Origin: Microbacteriaceae bacterium PS02066
GTDB taxonomy: Bacteria; Actinomycetota; Actinomycetes; Actinomycetales; Microbacteriaceae
DNA: 64,000 nucleotides
Assembly: GCA_029959545.1 (NCBI GenBank)
Contig: JASCPH010000004.1
Coordinates: forward strand, 40,136-104,135
Direction of reading: 5' to 3'
Part shown: piece after piece, positions 51,243 through 58,600 of the stretch
Layout: every line of letters begins with the position of its first letter
Numbering within the stretch: position 1 is the first letter of the stretch
Made by a program: the position numbers and the translations under genes
Notes under the pieces: generated by a model
What the model saw: only the letters and a program-made list of their open reading frames with translations
Told to the model about the DNA's origin: nothing
The model's database searches: none

Positions 51243-52307
51243 ATGGCATCCGGCGAGATCGAGCACCCAGACGGGTACGATCGCGTCCTCGCTGACCTCA
51301 AAGCACGGGTGCGTGCGGCGCAGCGCAGCGCCCAACGTGCCGTGCAGAACGAGATGGTGGGGCTCTACTGGACCATCGGCAAGACGATCCTCGAGCAGCA
51401 GCAGCAGTCCGGCTGGGGCGCCAAGATCGTCGCGCGACTGGCCGAGGATCTCCGCACCGAGTTCCCCGACACCAGCGGATTCAACCGCTCGAATCTGATG
51501 TACATGCGAGCGTTGGCCGCAGCGTGGCCATCAAATGTCCCACAGGCTGTGGGACAACTTGCCTGGGGTCACGTCCGGCTCCTCCTCGACAGGCTCGACG
51601 ACCCGGAGGAACGAGAGTGGTACGCCGTCGAGTCCACCGCGAACGGGTGGACGAGGGCCGTGCTCGAGCACCAGATCATGAACCAGCTGCGCCCACGCAT
51701 CGGCGCCGCGCCAACGAACTTCGATGCTCAGCTCGAGCCAGCTGACGCCGCCCAAGCCCAGGGCATGGTCAGAGACCCATTCGTGTTCGACTTCCTCGGG
51801 CTCAGCCGCGGCATCGCGGAACGCGACCTCGAGCAAGCACTCATGGACCGCATCGTCGACACGCTGCGCGAGCTCGGCCCCGGTTTCACCTTCGCCGGAC
51901 GCCAGATGAGATTCGACGTCGACGGCGACGAGTACGTTCTGGATCTCCTGTTCTTCCACACCATCCAGCTGCGCTACGTGGTCGTCGAGCTCAAGATCGG
52001 GCGGTTCGAGCCTGAGTACGCCGGCAAGCTCGGCTTCTATGTCGCTCTCGTCGACGAGCGACTCCGTCAGCCTGCTCACGCTCCAACTGTCGGGATCCTG
52101 CTGTGCACGGGGAAGAACGAATCGGTGGTCCGCTACGCGCTTCGTGGGACGACTCAGCCGATGGCGATCTCGACGTACACCTATGACTCGCTGCCCCCAG
52201 CCGAGCAAGAGGCGCTCCCTGACGCCGATCAGCTCACCCACGCCCTGGGTGCCCTCGTTGAGCTCACCGGGCCCGAGGATGCCGCCAACCAGCCCGAGAT
52301 CCTCTAG
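51243..52307 (+). CDS. DUF1016/YhcG-type PD-(D/E)xK nuclease
   Basis: 354 aa: N-terminal DUF1016 helical domain (NEMVGLYWTIGKTI...) and a C-terminal nuclease fold with Asp in YVLDLLFF (near residue 236) and ExK in VVVELKIG (near residues 249-253). All three key residues are present. YhcG-like proteins occur singly in many genomes and beside R-M and defence genes; their targets are mostly unknown. TACGCT (51231-51236) lies 7 bp before the ATG and no ribosome-binding site is seen, so a leaderless mRNA is possible. It stands apart from the pilus operon by 45 bp. Confidence 0.88.
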   Translation: MASGEIEHPDGYDRVLADLKARVRAAQRSAQRAVQNEMVGLYWTIGKTILEQQQQSGWGAKIVARLAEDLRTEFPDTSGFNRSNLMYMRALAAAWPSNVPQAVGQLAWGHVRLLLDRLDDPEEREWYAVESTANGWTRAVLEHQIMNQLRPRIGAAPTNFDAQLEPADAAQAQGMVRDPFVFDFLGLSRGIAERDLEQALMDRIVDTLRELGPGFTFAGRQMRFDVDGDEYVLDLLFFHTIQLRYVVVELKIGRFEPEYAGKLGFYVALVDERLRQPAHAPTVGILLCTGKNESVVRYALRGTTQPMAISTYTYDSLPPAEQEALPDADQLTHALGALVELTGPEDAANQPEIL

Positions 52308-52584
52308 CCGCGGCCCAGAACATCCGGGCTCACCCGCCGTAGAGGCTCGCCCCTACAAACACCGGGGGAGCGGCAACGCGCGGCAGGGAGGCCTCACCGC
52401 CGCACACCACGCACACCAGGACGCCAGGGCGATCGCGCATCACCACGCCGCAGCAGTGCGGCTGCGCGGCGTCCGCCAACTCATCGTCGACCATCCTGCG
52501 AAGGTACGCCTCCGGCCCGCACGCACGACGCGGCTTTCCACAGGTGGGCTTCCCCACCGGGCGGTTTTGTGGCACAATACCTGT
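52308..52584. other. Non-coding gap with a likely leaderless promoter
   Basis: No convincing gene; a C-rich stretch is followed by TTCCCC (52550-52555), 17 bp, CACAAT (52573-52578) and the toxin-gene ATG 7 bp later. The boxes are weak matches, but the spacing and the lack of a ribosome-binding site fit a leaderless toxin-antitoxin transcript. Confidence 0.45.
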
Positions 52585-52863
52585 ATGGGAATCGAGTGGG
52601 CTGAGTCAGCTGACAAGCACGACATCACCCACGCCGATGCTCTCTACGCCATGCAGAACTCGATCTACACGAGCACCAAAGTCAAGATCAACGACCGCGA
52701 CACCCGCAACCAGCGCCGCCTCTTCGTCGGCCCACAACACGCGCAGACCGATCGGCTGATCGAAGTCCTCATTGAACTCAAGCCCGGCGGCACCTTCGTC
52801 GTCTATCACGTCATGCCGCTGGGCTCCTACTACCGCCAACAGATGGAGGAGGAGACCGGATGA
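52585..52863 (+). CDS. Putative toxin, BrnT/DUF4258-like
   Basis: 92 aa with the pattern of small actinobacterial toxins: IEWAESADKHDITHADALYAMQN at the N-terminus, FVGPQHAQTDRLIEVLIEL in the middle, and a His/Met-containing end (VVYHVMPL). I recognise the family as one usually paired with ribbon-helix-helix or HTH antitoxins and probably acting as an RNase. It overlaps the next gene (ATGA), and unlike most pairs the toxin comes first, as in BrnT-BrnA. The ATG at 52585 has no ribosome-binding site. Confidence 0.68.
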   Translation: MGIEWAESADKHDITHADALYAMQNSIYTSTKVKINDRDTRNQRRLFVGPQHAQTDRLIEVLIELKPGGTFVVYHVMPLGSYYRQQMEEETG

Positions 52864-53225
52864 CCCTCAGCAAGAAGGACCAGGAGCGCTACGCAGCCCT
52901 CGCCGCTCTCGAGGAACAGCCCACCGGCGCCTCGACGCCGGGGGAGAGCGCCCACGGGGCGGACGCTGCAGCCATCGGCCAGCAGATGCTTCTCGACGCC
53001 CTCGGAAGCACACAGGCCGTCGCACGCGCGGTGGGAGGACGACCCCGCGTGGGGGGAACCGCCGCCGGCGCCGGCTCGTCCCCGACGATCCGCACCCGCG
53101 TCACCCCGACCCGCAAGCGCGAGGTCGATCAGCTCCGTGCGCAGCTGGGGATGAAGAGCGACTCCGACGTCGTCCGAGCCGCGCTCGACGAGTACGTGCA
53201 ACGGCACCTACAGGCCAGCGCATGA
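52860..53225 (+). CDS. Ribbon-helix-helix antitoxin
   Basis: 121 aa. The first ~75 residues are flexible (Ala, Gly, Glu-rich), and the C-terminal ~45 (IRTRVTPTRKREVDQLRAQLGMKSDSDVVRAAL) form a ribbon-helix-helix. It overlaps the toxin gene by 4 bp. The DNA-binding domain is at the C-terminus rather than the N-terminus, so the flexible front may be the part that neutralises the toxin. Autoregulation through the promoter before 52585 is likely. Confidence 0.7.
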   Translation: MTLSKKDQERYAALAALEEQPTGASTPGESAHGADAAAIGQQMLLDALGSTQAVARAVGGRPRVGGTAAGAGSSPTIRTRVTPTRKREVDQLRAQLGMKSDSDVVRAALDEYVQRHLQASA

Positions 53226-53374
53226 CCACGGAACGAGGTTGGGCAGAGACGCCCGGCGGCGCGCTGCTGGGCAGCCTCATCGCCGACGCCTTCGCCCGCG
53301 CCTCACAGCACGACGACGAGCCAGCGCACAGCCCCGACGCCCCACCGCAGTCCAACGTCGGAGACCACCACTAA
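53222..53374 (+). CDS. 50-aa ORF after the antitoxin
   Basis: ATG 53222 overlaps the antitoxin stop (ATGA). The product is MTTERGWAETPGG... ending with an acidic, His-rich tail. No family is recognised. The tight overlap and in-operon position support translation, but the protein could be dispensable. Confidence 0.5.
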   Translation: MTTERGWAETPGGALLGSLIADAFARASQHDDEPAHSPDAPPQSNVGDHH

Positions 53375-53383
53375 GGTCCGCAC

Positions 53384-53530
53384 ATGCGCGTCATCGGAAC
53401 CATCCGCAGCACCGCCACCGAACGCATCACCGTCGAGGCTGACAACTACCAGGAGGCTCGCGAGCTGCTCGAGGCGCGAATCCCCGAAGGCCACGAGCTC
53501 ATCGTCATCCGCACGGACACCGACACTTGA
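53384..53530 (+). CDS. 48-aa ORF with a beta-alpha-beta pattern
   Basis: ATG 53384 to TGA 53530. The product (MRVIGTIRSTATERITVEAD...EGHELIVIRTDTDT) reads as strand, helix (YQEARELLEARI), strand and resembles small DNA- or RNA-binding ferredoxin-like plasmid proteins. It starts 9 bp after the previous stop and ends 2 bp before the ATG of the next gene. The regular strand/helix pattern and spacing favour a true gene. Confidence 0.55.
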   Translation: MRVIGTIRSTATERITVEADNYQEARELLEARIPEGHELIVIRTDTDT

Positions 53531-53532
53531 CC

Positions 53533-54579
53533 ATGGACGCACTCACCACCGATCCGATCCCCGCAGCTCACGCGCGAAGCGCCTGGGCCGCAGGGATCGA
53601 ACCGCTGCGCGAAGCATTCCCCCTCCACGCCGACAAACTCATCCGAGCGATCGCCTACTCCCACATCGAGCCCCTCCCCACCCCGATCTTTATCGTCGGC
53701 GGAACACGCCTCACGAGGGAGGCCCTCGCGAATGCACTCGCCGAGCTCGCGGGCGAGATCGAACGACCGCACATAGACCCGCCCACGCTCAACGGGATTC
53801 GCCGTGCCGTGACACCTGGTAGGCCGCTCATCCTCGACGAGGTACCTCAGACCAGTTCCCGGTCGACCTTGAGCATGCTCGACGAGATCGAGATCGAGAG
53901 CTTCGTCTCGTTCTCGACCACACTCAGCAACCCATCCGCTCTCATCGTCGCCAGCTCACAGACCATCCAGCCACTCAGCGCCGGACGTTCCATCACGATC
54001 GAGTTGCCCCAACGTCCCCGCAGCCTTCGACCGCTTCGCGCCATGGAGAGCGAACCGGCAGCCGCCGGCCGACGCATCATCGCGAGCTACCTGCAACAGA
54101 GCACACGCCACCTGGACCTCAACGAGCACGCGATCAATATCGCTCGCCATCCCGACTACGACAAGCCCCGCCGCCTCGACGCAGCGTTCTACCTCGGCGA
54201 TACGATCCTGCGCACCCTCGGGCTCGACACCCTCGCTACCCCGGCGACCTCATGGCTCAGTCCGGACGATCAGATCGTCTGGGCTCTGCGCGATGCCGTC
54301 AGGTATCTCCTCGCCAACGGCGGAGAGCTCACCGACAACGCCAGCGACAGCAAGGAGTGGGTAATCGGGCGCACCGATCGCGACTACCTGTACATCCGCC
54401 CGACTGAGGCACTGCCATTCATCCGCGCCGCACACGGCGACCCAACTCTCAGCACGAAAGCGATCACCGCGGCGCTGCGGCGCCTGCACCTGATCACATC
54501 CAAGACCGGAACCGTGACCGTGCGGATCGGCGGGGAACCCACCCGCGTCTGGAAGATCCCCACCGACCGCGAGATCTAA
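53533..54579 (+). CDS. Hypothetical protein before the candidate origin
   Basis: 348 aa, not recognised. A Walker B-like stretch (RPLILDEVPQ, near residue 98) and SALIVASSQT (near residue 138) recall the second half of a helicase/ATPase fold, but there is no P-loop: the expected place reads IFIVGGTRLTREAL. The C-terminal ~70 residues (LSTKAITAALRRLHLI) look like a winged-helix domain. Position directly before the iterons and order before the primase gene suggest a replication or loading role, as with degenerate helicase loaders. Confidence 0.65.
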   Translation: MDALTTDPIPAAHARSAWAAGIEPLREAFPLHADKLIRAIAYSHIEPLPTPIFIVGGTRLTREALANALAELAGEIERPHIDPPTLNGIRRAVTPGRPLILDEVPQTSSRSTLSMLDEIEIESFVSFSTTLSNPSALIVASSQTIQPLSAGRSITIELPQRPRSLRPLRAMESEPAAAGRRIIASYLQQSTRHLDLNEHAINIARHPDYDKPRRLDAAFYLGDTILRTLGLDTLATPATSWLSPDDQIVWALRDAVRYLLANGGELTDNASDSKEWVIGRTDRDYLYIRPTEALPFIRAAHGDPTLSTKAITAALRRLHLITSKTGTVTVRIGGEPTRVWKIPTDREI

Positions 54580-54580
54580 C

Positions 54581-54610
54581 GCGACACGCCGACAGACCGG
54601 CCCCGTGTCG
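54581..54610 (+). terminator. Hairpin after the gene ending at 54579
   Basis: CGACACG (54582-54588) pairs with CGTGTCG (54604-54610) across a GC-rich 15-base loop that can itself fold. It follows the stop codon by 2 bp. It probably insulates the origin region from transcription. Confidence 0.5.
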
Positions 54611-54634
54611 AACGCGCAGGGCGCCGGCACGTCG

Positions 54635-54924
54635 TTGCATTTGATGCAATGGCAACGCCATTCCGACATGTACGTGCAACCCCCTGCGCATGCCGACGTA
54701 TCGGAAAATGGCCCCTCGCGCGCAGCGGTACACTTTTGAGGTGTACCAACGAAATGCAGTTTGATCTGGGGTTTATTTTCGGCTGGTACACCTGCGATAC
54801 GCAAAGGTGTACCAGGCATTTTAGTCGTTTGATCAGGTTTTTTCTCGTGTCTGGTACACCTGGTACACCTTTTCAGCGCAAGCCCTCACACATGCGTGCC
54901 CGCGCGAGACGAGAAAGGTGTACC
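54635..54924. repeat. GGTGTACC iterons: candidate replication origin
   Basis: Seven copies of GGTGTACC or its complement lie at 54727 (one mismatch at the end), 54740, 54785, 54806, 54854, 54863 and 54917. They form inverted pairs (54727/54740; 54785/54806) and a direct tandem with a 9-bp step (54854/54863). The stretches between are the most AT-rich in the window, with T-runs at 54770-54780, 54816-54845 and 54940-54946. TTGCAT-TTG-ATGCAA at 54635-54649 is a further palindrome. Iterons, AT-rich DNA and a primase/helicase gene 700 bp downstream together suggest an oriV. Confidence 0.72.
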
Positions 54925-54956
54925 ACCGGTGCTGCCAAACTTTTTTCGGGAACCGA

Positions 54957-54989
54957 TGTCCGCGAACCGTCCGTGGTTGGGCCTATACC
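54957..54989 (+). promoter_or_regulatory. Bipartite promoter motif D (replication-control operon)
   Basis: TGTCCGCGAA (54957-54966), 13 bp, GGCCTATAC (54980-54988), then C. The -10 is TATACC. The transcript would begin about 75 bp before the ATG at 55071 and runs on towards the primase gene. Confidence 0.8.
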
Positions 54990-55070
54990 TGACATGGGCG
55001 AGAAAACACGGCAGTGGGACGCGGCAAAGGAAATCCCAATGCGGCATCAGAGTTCTGGTAGACATGCCGT

Positions 55071-55388
55071 ATGGCTGACAAAGAGCACCGCGGCGAGCCT
55101 GACGCTGCGACCGTCGACGAGGCATTGCCCCGTCGACGAGGCACGCGGCCGCGCGGAAAGCGAACGGCAATCACCGTCCGGGTTCCTGACGATCAGTACG
55201 AGCAGTACTCCCGCGATGCGGATGCGCTCGGCATCCCCATCGGCAGCTGGGCAGCGATCCAGCTTGCCGCATCCAAGGGCCTTGAGATCCCCGAGTACAT
55301 CAACCAGGAGATCCGTAAGGCAGCAGAACGGCGCCACGCCGAAGAGAACGCACACGCAGAGGAGCTGCCCATGCTTCGGTCCGCATAA
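55071..55388 (+). CDS. Ribbon-helix-helix-like regulator, possible copy-control protein
   Basis: 105 aa. After ~28 flexible, Arg-rich residues comes TAITVRVPDDQYEQYSRDADALG, a ribbon-helix-helix-like stretch (residues ~31-60), then a charged helical C-terminus (KAAERRHAEENAHAEE). It lies between the iterons and the primase gene and is read from promoter motif D, the usual place for a repressor that limits replication. Its target is not evident; the GGTGTACC iterons are one option. The ribosome-binding site is weak (GGTAG). Confidence 0.62.
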   Translation: MADKEHRGEPDAATVDEALPRRRGTRPRGKRTAITVRVPDDQYEQYSRDADALGIPIGSWAAIQLAASKGLEIPEYINQEIRKAAERRHAEENAHAEELPMLRSA

Positions 55389-55432
55389 AGACTCGACCCC
55401 CTCTGGTCGGCAAACCGTCGGGGGTCTTGAGT
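55389..55432 (+). terminator. Hairpin after the regulator gene
   Basis: ACTC-GACCCCC and GGGGGTC-TT-GAGT can pair across a ~17-base loop. It lacks a clear T-run and could be a leaky terminator that sets the amount of primase mRNA. A short tandem (AATCAG three times) lies downstream at about 55480-55497. Confidence 0.55.
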
Positions 55433-55504
55433 GCTTTGGGGTCACAGCCTCCGGCAAGAGGCTGCAACGAACGTCTGAATCAGAATCAGAATCAGCAGGT
55501 AAGC

Positions 55505-55609
55505 ATGATTATAGCCGCGATATTGCGGATGTCTAGCGTTGATGTGACCGTCGTGTCGCACACGCTGGAATCCGCTGTGCGCGCCCGAGGGGGTGTGCTG
55601 CAGCGATGA
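55505..55609 (+). CDS. 34-aa ORF overlapping the primase gene
   Basis: ATG 55505 with a weak AGCAGG site, ending at the TGA that overlaps the primase ATG (ATGA). The product begins MIIAAILRMSSV and ends ARGGVLQR; no family is known. It may be a coupling ORF that controls translation of the large replication protein, like the 34-codon ORF before parA. Confidence 0.4.
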   Translation: MIIAAILRMSSVDVTVVSHTLESAVRARGGVLQR

Positions 55610-58600
55610 CGCTTGAGTACACCGGGACGTCGACGGCTACCAACTCCCTCGACCGCGTCCTCGAGGCGCTCGACCGCGGAGGGTGGAAGCCTCGGCGCCG
55701 CGGCAACCAGCACATGGCTCTGTGCCCGGTGCACGGCGACGCACAACCCTCGCTGAGCATCCGCTACGACCACGCCGGCGGCAAGGTGATGATGCATTGC
55801 TTCGGCTGTGGCGATGCCTTCGACCTCCGCGACGTGTGCGGCGCGCTCGGCCTGACAGTCAGCGATCTGTTCGATGCGCCACTGCCCGCCGATCGCCGCA
55901 ACTCTTCGCACGCCCCGCGGCCGAAGCGGCCGTCACTGCCGCCACGGCTGACGCAGGATGAGCTCGCCCCCCAGACCCCGGACCTGACCGGCGCGACGTG
56001 GCGCCGGGTCAAGGTCTACGAGTACGTCGACGACAACGGCGTCGTCCTGCAGCGCGTCCACCGCGAAGAGACCACCCTGGACGGGCAGCGGCACAAGCGG
56101 TTCACCCAGAGCTACCGCGGCGCCAACGGCCGCTGGGTCAAGCGCAAGCCCGAAGGCTTCGCCCCACTGCTCTACAACCTCGCCGCGATCCGCACAGCGG
56201 TCGCCGGCGGCAGCGACGTGTGGCTACTCGAGGGGGAGAAGGACGCCGACAGCGCAATCGCCGAGGGCCTCAGCGCGACCACCAATGCTGGCGGCGCCAC
56301 GGCGTTCCCCGCCGAGCTGCTCGAGCACTTCCGGGGCGCCACGGTCAACCTGGTCGTCGACAACGATCCCGCCGGCGCACAGCGTGCCGCGGGTGTCGGT
56401 GCGCAGCTGGCCGAACTCGGCATCCCGGCGCGGATCTTCCTACCCAACCTCGACGACCGCAAGTCGGACTTCACCGACCACATGGACGCCGGCGGAACGG
56501 TCGCGACGCTCATTGAGATCACCGTCGACGACGCCCGCGCGATCGTCGCCGCAGCCGAGGCCGACAAGCTCGTGCATGGGCGCACCGGCGTTGCCGTGTG
56601 CCTCAAGGAAGCGACCGCACAGCTCGAGCAGAGCCAGCAGGACCGGGCGACTTCCGAGCAGCACGCCGAGGCGTGGGCGCGGGAGTCGCTCAACCGCCTC
56701 GAGCGGATCAAAGCGATCGACCCTGTCCTCACCCCGGAGCAGCTCGGCGGTCGCGGCCGCATCGCCCTGGACGAGTACGCGGCCGCGACCGCTGAGGGTG
56801 CGCGGATCGCCCGTGACACCTACATCGTCGCCGGCCTCGACGTCCCTCAGGCAGTCGCGTCGTCGCTCGTCGCGATCCGCCCCGACCTCGACGAGCAGCA
56901 GCCGACCGAGACCATCGAAATCACCCCTTCCGCGCCCCGCACGCAGACCGGCAGCGGAGGCGGCAACGGGGGAGTGTTCTTCGGGAACGAAAACACCGAG
57001 GACCAGCCCGAGAAGCGCCCGTTCATCCAGGGCAACCACTACGACATCGTCGAGGGGCAGACCGTGCTCATCAAGCACACCCCCGGTGACGAGGAGAACA
57101 AGTACTTCCGGGTCATGCGCGGGTGGGCGGAGGTTCAGACAGTCGCCGTCGAGGACGACGGCACCGACAATGAGATCGCCCGGCCCCCGCACATGTACGT
57201 GATCAAGTTCTCCCGGTGGGTTCCGAACGACCGCGGCTACCCGACCCGCGACACCGAGACCGGCCAGTTCAAAACCGAGTCGGTCACCCTCAAGTACACC
57301 GAAGACCAGATCCGCGACGGGTCGTGGTCGAAGGCAATGCCCTGGCCTGGGTTCCTCGAGTCGAACAGCCGCCGTGGCGCCGATCAGGCGTGGGATGCGA
57401 TGAACGCGATCAAGCCGCCAAGGAACAACAGCATCGTGCACACCACGGTCGGGTGGCGCACCACCGACACCGGCGACTACTTCGTCCACGCGACCGGCGC
57501 GATCGCCAAGGGCGGCGCGGTCGACGTCGACGTGGACGTAGCAAAGACCTCCGACATCTACGCGATGCCCGAACCCACCACAGACCGCGACACGCTGCGC
57601 CAGGCGTGGCTCGAGGGCACCGTGGCGCTGCGGGAATCCGAGCTCCCCGCCCGTGTGATCGCCCCTCTGCTCGGCCACTCGTGGACCGCCCCGGTCCTGC
57701 CCGGCCCGATCCTGCTGCACCTGGTGGGCGGGTTCGCGTCCTACAAGACCTCACACAGCCGCCTAGCCGTGCAGTACTTCGCCCCGACCCTCACTCACAA
57801 CACCAAAGGTCTGATCTCCGGCGCCTCCGGCGGATCCACCGCGATCGGCCTGCAGCGCACCCTCTCCGGGATCAGCCATGTCCCCGTGATCGTCGACGAC
57901 TTCGCCCCGGACGGCAACGCCAGCGACGCGATCCGCCGCATCAGCACTCTCGGCCGCATCGTGTTCAACGGCATCGGGCGCATCCGCGGCAAACAGCGCG
58001 GCGGCGCCGAGGCCGACCGCCCGATCCTGGCCAGCATCATCACATCCGGCGAGCTGTCAGCCCAGGGCTCCGCCGACTCCCGCATCGTCAACCTGCCGCT
58101 GGACCCCTCCACCCTCGAAAACGGCGGCGAGATCTTCGGCCGTCTCGAGTCCCGCCGTGCCCGCCAGGCCCGCGCTCTCATCGGCTCCTCGCTCGTGCAG
58201 TGGACGGCCGCTCGTCGCCAGCAGCTCGTCAACGACTTCACCGAAGCTGAGGAAGACAGCGAGCACCGCCTGTGCACGCAGGCCTACTGGCGCAAGACGA
58301 TCCCCAACCAGAACGGGCACGGCGGACTCCACGACCGCCTCGTGCAATCCGCCGTGGTCCTGGACCGCGGCATCGTGATCATGCTCATGATGCTGCGCGA
58401 CCTCGACGTCATCAGCGACGACGAAGCCCGCGACTTCTACGGCTGGGCGCGCGCCGGCATCGCCGAGGCGATCAGCCTGCAGGACTCGTCCGCGTCCGAC
58501 CCCGGCGAGCAGCTGATGGAGTACCTGCGCGAGGCGATCGCCAACGGCAACGCCCACCTGGCCGGCCTGGACAGCGCTGTGCCCGAGGACGCGAGCTCGC

